From NCBI RefSeq assembly GCF_002749975.1, contig NZ_PEIG01000003.1, forward strand, positions 62,001 through 126,000: a DNA stretch of 64,000 bases. Direction: 5' to 3'. Of the stretch, positions 44,908-53,662 are shown piece by piece; position 1 is the stretch's first letter; the number at the start of each line of letters is the position of its first letter. This DNA is from Gloeocapsopsis sp. IPPAS B-1203 (GTDB lineage Bacteria > Cyanobacteriota > Cyanobacteriia > Cyanobacteriales > Chroococcidiopsidaceae). The position numbers and the translations under genes were made by a program. The notes under the pieces were generated by a model. That model saw only the letters and a list, made by a program, of their open reading frames with translations. It was not told the origin of the DNA and searched no databases.

Positions 44908-45222
44908 TTAGCGACGATTTTTAAGCAAATGACACAACTCACCAGGATCGTTGTCACTAAAAGGTAAAACTTTTTCGCCTTGTTGGATGAAGCGATCGCG
45001 ACAATTATAGATCTCTACTGGTCTTGTCACACCATCCACGCTAATTGCTGCTCTATATTCCCAGTATTTTTTGGCACTGCGCTCTATACTGATAATACAA
45101 ATTTGATGACCGTCATAGTTGCGACATATGGACGCCCAAGCTGGCGGTATAAACAACAAAGTCAATAGTAATAGCAACACAAAGGCTATGCTACTTTGAA
45201 TGAGCAAAATTGCTTTTAGCAC
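44908..45222 (-). CDS. Small secreted cysteine-containing protein
   Basis: 104 residues, GTG start. A strong signal peptide (residues 4-30, PPAWA cleavage) leaves a 73-residue mature protein with four cysteines (ICRNYDGHQICI, YNCRDRF, ELCHLL), probably two disulfides. Periplasmic or lumenal. Not recognised; lies 49 bp from the broken P450 gene in the same direction. Confidence 0.65.
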   Translation of the reverse strand: MLKAILLIQSSIAFVLLLLLTLLFIPPAWASICRNYDGHQICIISIERSAKKYWEYRAAISVDGVTRPVEIYNCRDRFIQQGEKVLPFSDNDPGELCHLLKNRR

Positions 45223-45271
45223 AATACTTAGTAAATTGACGAGTTACAGCCATTTTAAATAAATAGATTAC

Positions 45272-46609
45272 TTACTTTGAATCTCTGCGCCAAAACTTGA
45301 CCTTCAAACCATCACGAGGATGTGGTGTAGGAAGCATTACCATATCTACATTTTGTCCTGGAAGCAATTCCCAATCGTAATCGCGAACTAATAAGGCTGC
45401 AAATAGCTTCATTTCTAGCTTGGCAAACTCTCTACCAAGACATTCTCTCACTCCACCGCCAAAAGGAATATAACTCATTGATTTTTGCTTATCTTCAGAT
45501 CTAGGGGGTGCAAAGCGTTCTGGATCAAAGTCTTCTGGCTGAGTGTAAATGCTACTATCTTGATGTGTTGCAGCAGGGTGATAGAAGACTTGCCAACCTT
45601 GAGGAATCAAGTAACCATTAAACTCACACGACTTGATAACTTTTCTAGGTCCACTTGCTGGAGAATAAAGGCGGAGTACTTCTTTTAAGACTTGTTCTAG
45701 ATAAGTCATTTGTTTAAGCACTAATGTCAGTGGTTGGTCTAACCCTAATTGCATTTGTTCTGCACGCACAGCCTTTTTGACTTGCGGATTTTGAGCTAGT
45801 AGTAAACATAGTGCAGTTAAAGATGATGATAAAGTATCATGACCGGCAAATAGTAAAGTTAGCAGTTGTTCTTTAAGTTCCTCTAAGTTTAAACTATTTC
45901 CATTTTCGTCTCTTGCTTGTAACAGCAGTCCTAAAACATCTTGTTTTGTGGTAGATTCTTGCTGACGTTCTAAAATAATAGCTTCAATTTTTGCTAGTAA
46001 TAATTTGCGACTGCGGAGGGCTTTACTAAATTTTGTCCAAGGTAAGGGAATAGGAAATGAAAGTAAGCCTTTACCCTAAGTCTCATAAAGCTTACCAAAA
46101 TCATTATCTACATCAATTCCTACTAATAACTTGCAAGCAACATCTAGCGTATATTTGCGAATTTCTAGATACCAATTAAAGTTTCCTGTGCGCTCCCAAG
46201 TTTCAAGGTAATTATATGTAGTTGCTGCCATAATATCAACATATCCTGCTAAAGCTCGTGGCTGAAAAGCTTGAGCAAGAAGTTTACGCTGCTGGAGATG
46301 TTTATCTCCTGTCTGCATAATAATTGCGCCAGTTCCCATCAATAATTTTGCCTGTGGTGGCGCACTCTGAGAAACTCCATCAGCAAAGTAGCGATTTTCA
46401 TTACTGAATAAAAAACGATTTGCCTCAGCACCAATCATGACGACGGTGGGACAGCCAAACACATGAGTTTTGTAAATTTGTCCGTATTGTTGCTGTCGCT
46501 GTTGTACAAAATTTGGATTGCGTAAAAAACTGAAAGTTTCACCAATAACGGGTAAACCAAAACTTCCAGGAGGTAAGGGAAGCGATCGCAAATCATCAGT
46601 AATTGTCAT
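45272..46609 (-). pseudogene. CYP120-like cytochrome P450 interrupted by one in-frame TAG
   Basis: The single frame from ATG 46609 to the stop at 45272 encodes a full-length P450 of about 445 residues, broken only by TAG at 46076-46078 (codon 178). Upstream: LPPGSFGLPVIGETFSFL and QQRQQQYGQIYKT; downstream in the same frame: LSFPIPLPW, FAGHDTLSSSL (I-helix), KEVLRLYSP (ExxR) and FGGGVRECLGREFA (heme Cys). This matches Synechocystis CYP120A1, a retinoid hydroxylase, where the stop position appears to be an aromatic residue. A recent mutation, a sequencing error or readthrough are all possible; translation may restart poorly, if at all, in the second half. Confidence 0.85.
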
Positions 46610-46690
46610 AAATTCCCTCTTGGAGCTTTATAGCAAGCAGGTTACTACAATTAATTCGCTAAAATACGTCTATCTAAAAGCTACAGCAAT

Positions 46691-47335
46691 ATGGTGACAC
46701 TGCAACTCAAGCAAATCCGAGTTCCGCCAGGCGATCGCGTGATATTAGAGGATATTAGTTGGCAAGAGTTTGAAACAATTCTTATTGAGTTAGGAGAACA
46801 TCGTGGCAGTCGAGTTGCATACAATCAGGGCTTATTAGAAATAATAGTTCCATTGCCAGAGCATGAAAAGGCTAAAGTCATCATTGGGGACTTAGTAAAA
46901 ATTTTACTGGATGAACTAGATCTAGACTGGGAACCTCTCGGTTCGACAACATTTAAGCGTGAAGATATAGCTGCGGGGGTAGAACCAGATGATTGTTTTT
47001 ACATTCAACACTATAAGTTAATGATCGGAAAAGAGCGGATAGATTTAAGCGTCGATCCTCCTCCTGATTTAGCAATTGAAATTGATGTTACCTCTAAAAC
47101 TAAAATAACTGCCTATCAAGCATTGCAAGTACCAGAAATTTGGCGTTATGAAGATGGTGTTTTAGAAATAAATTTATTCCAAGGAGATGATTACACCAAG
47201 TCAGAGACAAGTGCAATTTTCTCAATTCCAGTTAAAGATGAAATTCCTCGATTTGTACAAATGGCAATGACAACAGGAACAACTTCTGCAGTTAAAGCAT
47301 TCCGTAAGAGGGTGCGAGAATATATTGAATCATAA
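46691..47335 (+). CDS. Uma2 (DUF820) family restriction-endonuclease-like protein
   Basis: 214 residues. PD-(D/E)xK-like core: VEPDDCFYI, LAIEIDVTSKTKI (catalytic Glu/Asp...Lys pattern) and the YQALQVPEIWRYEDGVLEI strand. Uma2 proteins are greatly expanded in cyanobacteria; their substrates are unknown. Divergent from the broken P450, 82 bp apart, and followed 67 bp later by another Uma2 gene in the same direction. Confidence 0.88.
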   Translation: MVTLQLKQIRVPPGDRVILEDISWQEFETILIELGEHRGSRVAYNQGLLEIIVPLPEHEKAKVIIGDLVKILLDELDLDWEPLGSTTFKREDIAAGVEPDDCFYIQHYKLMIGKERIDLSVDPPPDLAIEIDVTSKTKITAYQALQVPEIWRYEDGVLEINLFQGDDYTKSETSAIFSIPVKDEIPRFVQMAMTTGTTSAVKAFRKRVREYIES

Positions 47336-47402
47336 GTTTGTTTTAAATGCGATCGCAATATCCAAATTAAAATAGCAATAAGCACAAGTTGGGTAACTTA
47401 CT

Positions 47403-48140
47403 ATGTCACAATCAATAGCAGCAGATTTCTTTTCCCCAGAAGAACAAGCTGAGTGGATAGAAGAACCTGATATTAGCCATTTGGTGACAGAAGACGATAC
47501 TCCTGTGGACAACCTGCTTGCAGAAAAACAGCAACGACTGTTGACAAGTTGTTTATATAGTTCGTGGAAACCAGGTGTTCCTTTTTTAGCTACCGCAAAT
47601 GTTGGTTTGTTCTATACAGTTAATCAACCAGCCATAGTACCTGATGTCTTACTTAGCTTAGATGTAGAGGTTCCCCAAGATTGGCAACAAAAGAAGAACC
47701 GTTCTTACTTTACTTGGATAATTGGTAAGCCACCAGAAGTTGTGATTGAAATTGTCTCAAATAATGTGGGCAACGAACTGGGGAGTAAAATGAAAGACTA
47801 TGCCCGTATTGGTGTGGCTTACTACGTTGTTTACGATCCTTTGCCGCAATTAGGCGATCGCTTATTACGAGTTCATGAGTTAAGAGGTACAAGTTACACT
47901 CCTTTGGAAACAACTTGGATGGAACCAGTGGGTTTGGGATTAACGCTATGGGATGGAATCTTTGAAGGAAAACAAGATACTTGGTTGCGTTGGTGCGATC
48001 GCGATGATAGTTTGATTGCCACAGGTGATGAACGTGCTGAAACTGAACGTCAACGTGCCGAAACTGAACGCCAACGTGCGGAACGCTTAGCAGAAATATT
48101 GCGTTCTCAAGGTATCGAGCCTAACGAATTGCTGAGTTAA
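47403..48140 (+). CDS. Uma2 (DUF820) family protein with C-terminal heptads
   Basis: 245 residues. Core motifs VPDVLLSLDVE, PPEVVIEIVS, GVAYYVVYDPL and the C-terminal RAETERQRAETERQRAERLAE heptads, a short coiled coil that ends SQGIEPNELL as in many cyanobacterial Uma2 proteins. The heptads probably mediate dimerisation. Shares this tail design with the Uma2 gene at 56207-56989. Confidence 0.88.
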   Translation: MSQSIAADFFSPEEQAEWIEEPDISHLVTEDDTPVDNLLAEKQQRLLTSCLYSSWKPGVPFLATANVGLFYTVNQPAIVPDVLLSLDVEVPQDWQQKKNRSYFTWIIGKPPEVVIEIVSNNVGNELGSKMKDYARIGVAYYVVYDPLPQLGDRLLRVHELRGTSYTPLETTWMEPVGLGLTLWDGIFEGKQDTWLRWCDRDDSLIATGDERAETERQRAETERQRAERLAEILRSQGIEPNELLS

Positions 48141-48199
48141 AAATTTTACAAAGAAGGGGCGAGGAAAAGAAGAGTAAAGTTTCACCTCGTTAAATGGTT

Positions 48200-48224
48200 T
48201 AAAGCCCCTGAATTTATTCATGCC
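48200..48224 (+). repeat. R2 repeat fragment (tail only)
   Basis: AAGCCCCTGAATTTATTC, a tail remnant 24 bp before complete copy 6. Confidence 0.5.
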
Positions 48225-48247
48225 ACTTTCATTAAAAGTTTGATTTA

Positions 48248-48296
48248 GTAAGTCCACGAAGGTGGACTTTGTTTGTTTAGCTGCGAATTTATTCGC
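48248..48296 (+). repeat. R2 repeat, copy 6
   Basis: Standard copy AAGTCCAC-GAAG-GTGGACTT, then TGTTTGTT, then TAGCTGCGAATTTATTCG. It lies 145 bp upstream of the uraD operon. Confidence 0.88.
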
Positions 48297-48440
48297 TCTC
48301 TCATCCCTAGTGAATGATTACCAATTACCTAATACAAAAACCTGAGTTGGTAAACTGTATAAAATCATCCAAATAGATCGTGACTTTTGTTGTAAAGTCA
48401 AACCTTGACTCTCAAATAATATTGGTAAAGATCGAGGTTG

Positions 48441-48947
48441 ATGTGGATGACTTCGCTATCTGAGTTAAATCAGATGAATCAGGATGACTTTGTAGCAGCG
48501 TTGGGATGGATATTTGAGGATTCTCCTTGGGTTGCAGCGAAAGCTTGGGCTAAAAAACCGTTTACTGATGTATCATCTCTACATCAAAGTATGGTAGATG
48601 TCGTTCGTGAGGCGAATGATATAGAAAAACTTGCCCTTGTTTGTGCCCATCCTGACTTAGGTGCTAAAGCTAAAATGGCTGAAGCCTCAGTAAAAGAACA
48701 AGCTGGAGTTGGTTTAGATAGACTTAATCCAGAAGAGTACGATAAGTTTAACTACCTCAATCAAGCATATAAAGAAAAATTTAACTTTCCTTTTATTGTT
48801 GCTGTCAAAAATCACACCAAAGAAAGCATTTTAGCAAGCTTTTCTCAAAGGTTAGAAAATTCAAAAGAAACAGAACTACAAACAGTTTTAGCAGAGATAG
48901 AAAAAATAGCTTTGTTTCGCTTACAGGAAGTTATTGATGATAAGTAA
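48441..48947 (+). CDS. uraD: OHCU decarboxylase UraD
   Basis: 168 residues. Decarboxylates 2-oxo-4-hydroxy-4-carboxy-5-ureidoimidazoline to allantoin in the last step of urate oxidation. The catalytic CAHPDLGAKAKMAEAS and the FPFIVAVKNHTKESIL strand-loop are clear. ATG 48441 and ATG 48447 both fit; a GAGG at 48434 favours the latter. First gene of a tight operon with xanthine dehydrogenase genes (4-bp gap). No urate oxidase or HIU hydrolase in the window. Confidence 0.92.
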   Translation: MWMTSLSELNQMNQDDFVAALGWIFEDSPWVAAKAWAKKPFTDVSSLHQSMVDVVREANDIEKLALVCAHPDLGAKAKMAEASVKEQAGVGLDRLNPEEYDKFNYLNQAYKEKFNFPFIVAVKNHTKESILASFSQRLENSKETELQTVLAEIEKIALFRLQEVIDDK

Positions 48948-48951
48948 TTAA

Positions 48952-49761
48952 ATGGATTTACATAATATTCAGACTTACTTACGTCCCCAAAGTTTAGATA
49001 CAGTTGAAAACTGGTCACAAGGATGGTCTTGGCTAGCTGGAGGAACGTGGATTTTTACTCAAGCACAGCCTGATTTAAAAGTATTAGTCGATTTAGAGAA
49101 GTTAGATTGGTCAGAAATTGAAGTAACTCAAGAGGGATTAAACATTGGTTCAACTTGTACGATGGCAAAGTTGCGTCAATGGCATTTTCCAGAAAATTGG
49201 ACAAGTCTTAAAGCTTTGTTTCGCGCTGTAGACGAACTGGCTTCTTTTAAAGTTACAAATATAGCAACTGTCGGAGGAAATATCTGTTTAGCGATACCAG
49301 CAAGTACATTTGCCCCAGCAATGGTAGCACTAGACGCAAGCTATGAAATTTGGCATCCTCAAGCTGCGCCGCGTTTTGTTCCTGCGAGAGATTTTCAAAC
49401 TGGGGTACAGCAAACAATTTTACAGCCAGGCGAAGTTTTACGCAGAATCTCAATTCCGCAAGAAAGTTTAGAATGGCAAATTAGTTATCAACGAGTTTGT
49501 GTCGCGACTGCGGGAATTGCAATATCAATCGTAGTTGCAGCCTATAATCCGCAAACATCACAAGTAAGATTTGGTTTAGGTGCTTGCGTACCCACACCAC
49601 GAATTGTCAATTTTCTCCATATTCCTACACCAGATGAAATTGGGGAAATCCTTGACGCGCAAGTACCATTGAATAACTTTATTGAAGACTATGCCGCAAG
49701 TGCGGCTTATCGGCAACACATAACCAAAGTTTTGATGCAGCGATCGCTTTTGGAATTTTAG
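48952..49761 (+). CDS. Xanthine dehydrogenase-type FAD-binding subunit
   Basis: 269 residues of the CO dehydrogenase/xanthine dehydrogenase flavoprotein fold: SWLAGGTWIF, LRQWHFPENW, VTNIATVGGNICLAIPAS (FAD pyrophosphate site) and the C-terminal domain with RVCVATAGIAISIVVAAY. It carries electrons from the Fe-S domain encoded next to it to NAD+ or oxygen. Gaps of 4 bp on both sides imply translational coupling in the operon. Confidence 0.9.
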   Translation: MDLHNIQTYLRPQSLDTVENWSQGWSWLAGGTWIFTQAQPDLKVLVDLEKLDWSEIEVTQEGLNIGSTCTMAKLRQWHFPENWTSLKALFRAVDELASFKVTNIATVGGNICLAIPASTFAPAMVALDASYEIWHPQAAPRFVPARDFQTGVQQTILQPGEVLRRISIPQESLEWQISYQRVCVATAGIAISIVVAAYNPQTSQVRFGLGACVPTPRIVNFLHIPTPDEIGEILDAQVPLNNFIEDYAASAAYRQHITKVLMQRSLLEF

Positions 49762-49765
49762 ATTT

Positions 49766-52483
49766 ATGCAAGAACCACTAACTTTTCAAGTTAATGGCAA
49801 AACATACACTGAAAGTTGTCCTCCAGGGACAAGCTTATTAACTTTGTTACGCGATCTTGGTTGGGTAGGCGTACATCGCGTTTGTGAATCGGGTGATTGT
49901 GGAAGTTGTACGGTATGGGTTGACGATAAACCTGTTCATAGCTGTATCTATCCAGTCATGAAGCTGGAAGGACACGATGTTACAACTATTGAAGGATTAG
50001 CAGCGGATGAACTAGCACCAATTCAGCAAGCTTTTCTCGAAAAACAAGGTTTTCAATGTGGATTCTGCACTCCAGGAATGATTATGAGTGCAGCAAAATT
50101 GCAATACACTTCACTAGCTGAACTACGTCAAGCTTTAGATGGTAATTTGTGTCGCTGTACAGGCTACGAAGCAATTCTGGAAAGTATTCTTGCAGCTAAA
50201 GAACAACGATCGCAACCTTGTATAGTTCAAAATCCTGTCGGCAAAAGTGTTCCTAAACAAGATGGACCAGCAATTGTTAAAGGTACAGCAGATTATACAG
50301 CAGATTGGTCGCCACCTGGGTTACTACATATGAAAGCGGTGCGATCGCCCCATCCCCACGCCCGTATTCGTCAGATTAATACCGAAAAAGCCCAAGCCCT
50401 TCCTGGCGTTCATGCAGTTTTTACCTATGAAGACGTTCCCCGTAAACCTTATACAACAGCAGGACACGCCGATCCAGTACCCGATCCTTTAGATCATTAT
50501 CTATTAGATCATAAAGTCCGATTTATTGGCGATCGCGTTGCAGCAGTTGTTGCAGAATCGGTAGCGATCGCAATTCAAGCGTGTCAACTCATTGAAGTTG
50601 ATTATGAAATTCTTCCTCATGTTATCGATCCTCTTGCAGCAATTAATGACTGCGGGATTGTGATTCATGATGAACCAGAATCATCGCAAATTTACGATGC
50701 TCAACGCAACATTGCAGCTAAAGTCATGCTGGGAACGCATGATATTGCACAAGGATTTGCTGAAGCTGATTTAATTGTTGAAAATACTTATCACTTGCCA
50801 GCAGTTCAACACGTTCATTTAGAACCTCATATTAGTACAAGTTGGCTAGAAGCAGACGGAACATTAGTAGTGCGTTCGAGTACGCAAGTTCCATTTCACA
50901 CGCAAAGAGTGCTAGCACAGCTATTTAATTTACCACAAGATAAAGTTCGCGTTTTTAAAACTCAAATCGGCGGAGGATTCGGTAATAAACAAGAAATTCT
51001 CACTGAAGATTTATGTGTTTTAGCAACTTTGCATACAGGAAAGCCTGTGCAATGGGAATTTACCCGCGAAGAGGAGTTTACCGCAACAAATAGTCGTCAT
51101 GCAATGCAGGTTAGAGTAAAAACCGGAGTCAAGGCTGATGGTACATTGGTTGCACAAGAAATGGAAGCGATCGCAAATACAGGGGCGTATGGTAATCACG
51201 CGCCTACGGTTGTTTTCCTGACAGGTTGCTATCCCCTAGGTTTATATCGGTGTCCGCATCAACGATTTCTGGGATTATCAGTTTACACAAATACAATGCC
51301 TGCTGGAGCGTTTCGCGGCTACGGTGCAACACAAGGAACGTTTGCGGTTGAGTCGCAAATGGACGAAATTGCCGAAAAACTGGGAATTGATCCGATAGAA
51401 CTGCGTCAGAAAAATATTATTCAACCTCAAGATATCATTCGCCTCGGACGCGAAGGAGCGCATGACCATTTTCACTTGATTGGTAGTTATGGCGTACCCG
51501 AATGTTTTGCCAAAGTGACGCAAGCATTAAATTATGTTCCTGGAACGAAACCTACTGTCAATGAACATCTCCGGCGTGGTGTCGGATTTGCAGTGTCGAT
51601 GCAAGGAAGTGGTTTAGCAAAAATTCATAGCGCAGGAGTGAAGTTATCGCTCACAAGTGATGGGTATGAATTAAGAACTGGGGCGATTGATGTTGGTACA
51701 GGTGCAGATACATCATTACGACAAATTGCCGCGCAGGTTTTGGGTGTTACAGTTGCAGATATTGAGCTGATTGCAGGTGATACACATCATACACCCTTCG
51801 ATGCAGGTTCTTATGCATCAGCAACGACATATATCTCAGGTAAAGCCGTTAATAAAGCCGCTGTTGCTATGCGATCGCAGATCTTAGAATTTGCAGCTAA
51901 AGTTCTCGATACTCAACTAGAAAACATTACGCTTACGGCGGATAAAGCGATCGCCTCACAACAAGAAATAACACTACAAGAACTTGTCTCTCATAATCAA
52001 CAACCTTTTGTTGTCGAAGTCGAACACGCTGCGAACGAATCATCTTTAACCTTTGCAGTGCAAGGCGCAGAAGTCGAAGTTGACACCGAGACAGGTAGAA
52101 TCACAGTTCTGCGTTGCGTACAAGCTATTGATGTTGGTACAGCAATTAACCCAAGAATCTGTCACGGACAAGCGACAGGAGGGATTGTGATGGGTTTAGG
52201 TTATGCTTTGTCTGAGGAGTTAATCATCAATGAGTCAGGGCGAATTTTAAATCCTGCATTGCGGACATATCGCTTACCTACTGCCAAAGATACACCGCAG
52301 ATGGAAATTATTTTAGTTGAACAACCAGATCCTTATGGTCCTTTTGGTGCGAAGGGCATTGGAGAAATTGGCACTAATTGTACCGCAGCTGCGATCGCCA
52401 ATGCTGTCGCGCACGCAACAGGTGTGCGGTTAACGCAAATTCCGATGACGCCCGAACGAGTTTGGCAAGCCTTGAATGCTTGA
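49766..52483 (+). CDS. Xanthine dehydrogenase: fused [2Fe-2S] and molybdopterin subunit
   Basis: 905 residues. N-terminal ferredoxin-like domain with the CESGDCGSCTVWVDD loop (second Cys set at SCIYPV) and a second cluster domain (FQCGFCTPGM, then NLCRCTGYEA). From about residue 165 the molybdenum domain follows: GGGFGNKQ, AGAFRGYGATQ (MoCo contacts), and FGAKGIGEIGTN with the catalytic Glu near the end. The small and large subunits are a single chain with FAD separate, as in many bacterial XdhAB-like enzymes. Oxidises hypoxanthine/xanthine; an aldehyde or nicotinate oxidase is the alternative, but uraD and xdhC support purines. Confidence 0.92.
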   Translation: MQEPLTFQVNGKTYTESCPPGTSLLTLLRDLGWVGVHRVCESGDCGSCTVWVDDKPVHSCIYPVMKLEGHDVTTIEGLAADELAPIQQAFLEKQGFQCGFCTPGMIMSAAKLQYTSLAELRQALDGNLCRCTGYEAILESILAAKEQRSQPCIVQNPVGKSVPKQDGPAIVKGTADYTADWSPPGLLHMKAVRSPHPHARIRQINTEKAQALPGVHAVFTYEDVPRKPYTTAGHADPVPDPLDHYLLDHKVRFIGDRVAAVVAESVAIAIQACQLIEVDYEILPHVIDPLAAINDCGIVIHDEPESSQIYDAQRNIAAKVMLGTHDIAQGFAEADLIVENTYHLPAVQHVHLEPHISTSWLEADGTLVVRSSTQVPFHTQRVLAQLFNLPQDKVRVFKTQIGGGFGNKQEILTEDLCVLATLHTGKPVQWEFTREEEFTATNSRHAMQVRVKTGVKADGTLVAQEMEAIANTGAYGNHAPTVVFLTGCYPLGLYRCPHQRFLGLSVYTNTMPAGAFRGYGATQGTFAVESQMDEIAEKLGIDPIELRQKNIIQPQDIIRLGREGAHDHFHLIGSYGVPECFAKVTQALNYVPGTKPTVNEHLRRGVGFAVSMQGSGLAKIHSAGVKLSLTSDGYELRTGAIDVGTGADTSLRQIAAQVLGVTVADIELIAGDTHHTPFDAGSYASATTYISGKAVNKAAVAMRSQILEFAAKVLDTQLENITLTADKAIASQQEITLQELVSHNQQPFVVEVEHAANESSLTFAVQGAEVEVDTETGRITVLRCVQAIDVGTAINPRICHGQATGGIVMGLGYALSEELIINESGRILNPALRTYRLPTAKDTPQMEIILVEQPDPYGPFGAKGIGEIGTNCTAAAIANAVAHATGVRLTQIPMTPERVWQALNA

Positions 52484-53447
52484 ATTCTATCAACAAATGG
52501 CGCAAGCCTTACAACAAGGTGCAGCAGTTCTTGCCACGGTTGTAAATGTCACAGGTTCCGTTCCGCGTGAGGTAGGGGCAAAAATGTTAGTGTGTCGCGA
52601 TGGCACAATTGGAACGATTGGCGGTGGGGCTGGGGAAGCTAAAGTCATTTACCAAGCTTTACAAGTTTTGGCGACGGGTGAGAAGCAATTTGTGGAAATC
52701 GATTTATCTGGGGCGTCGCAGCGCGAAACTCAGGGAGTTTGTGGTGGTACGATGCAAGTTTGGCTGGAACGTTGGAGTGGCAATGAGGCGATTGAGTTAA
52801 TAGAGCAAATTATTGAGATTTTGTCAAGTTGCGAGTATGGTGCTTTAGTGACGCCGTTTTTAGAAGACTCGCAGCCCTATTTAGATGGGGATAACGAACC
52901 ACAAAAACACAAAGAAAATGAAGCTTTTAGAGAGATTTTGATGCCGTTACCAACGTTGTTGATTGTAGGTGCGGGTCATGTTGCGGTTCCTTTGGCAGCG
53001 ATCGCGGCAATGATTGGGTTTCGGGTAACTGTTGTTGACGATCGCACTGAGTTTGCTTCACGCGAAAGGTTTCCCCAAGCGAATGCGGTTATTGCTCAAC
53101 CCTTGACATTGGCGTTAACTTGTGCGTTAAATTCACAATATATTGCACTAGTGACGCGGGGCATCCAACACGATCTAGAAGCTTTACGGTTTCTACTGAA
53201 AACACCAGCAAAGTATATTGGGATGATTGGTTCGCGCAAGCGAGTACACCTTGTACGTCAGCAATTGCAACAAGAAGGATATCCTCCAGAGGTTTTAGCA
53301 TCACTCTATGCACCCATCGGGCTAGATATCGGTGCTTTGACACCAGAAGAAATTGCAGTAAGTATTTGTGCCGAATTAATCAAAGTGCGGCGTGGTGGTA
53401 CAGGTAAATCTTTATCCAATGCAGTCAATACAAACGTTCTCACTTAA
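52476..53447 (+). CDS. xdhC: XdhC-family molybdenum cofactor maturation protein
   Basis: 323 residues; start ATG overlaps the previous stop by 8 bp (ATGCTTGA). Two parts: an N-terminal XdhC/CoxI domain (TGSVPREVGAKMLV, GTIGGGAGEAKVI) and a C-terminal Rossmann domain (LLIVGAGHVAVPLAA, TVVDDRTEFASRERFP, MIGSRKRVHLV, GLDIGALTPEEIAVSI). XdhC sulfurates and inserts the Mo cofactor into xanthine dehydrogenase. It therefore matures the enzyme encoded just upstream. Confidence 0.93.
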   Translation: MLEFYQQMAQALQQGAAVLATVVNVTGSVPREVGAKMLVCRDGTIGTIGGGAGEAKVIYQALQVLATGEKQFVEIDLSGASQRETQGVCGGTMQVWLERWSGNEAIELIEQIIEILSSCEYGALVTPFLEDSQPYLDGDNEPQKHKENEAFREILMPLPTLLIVGAGHVAVPLAAIAAMIGFRVTVVDDRTEFASRERFPQANAVIAQPLTLALTCALNSQYIALVTRGIQHDLEALRFLLKTPAKYIGMIGSRKRVHLVRQQLQQEGYPPEVLASLYAPIGLDIGALTPEEIAVSICAELIKVRRGGTGKSLSNAVNTNVLT

Positions 53448-53489
53448 TTCACGAAAATCTCTCTCCAACTCTTCTTCTGTGAACTCTGC

Positions 53490-53630
53490 GTACGCCAGTT
53501 TGACGCCACTTGCTACAACGGGGGACACCCCCGCAACGCAGTGGCTCACGCGGAGTTCTACAACGGAGGGAACCTCCGCAACGAATCCGCTCCTCAACGG
53601 AGGACACCTCCGCACAGGACTGGCTCCTCT
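53490..53630 (-). repeat. Dispersed repeat family R1, copy C
   Basis: On the minus strand it closely follows copy A: GCGGAGGTGTCCTCCG, GAGGAGCGGATTC, GTTGCGGAGGTTCCCTCCG, and a third hairpin GGGGG-TGT-CCCCC then TAGCAAGTGGCGTC. Placed between xdhC and convergent hisC. Confidence 0.85.
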
Positions 53631-53662
53631 GTGGTTCGTTCCCTCAAAAAATCTCAAAATTG

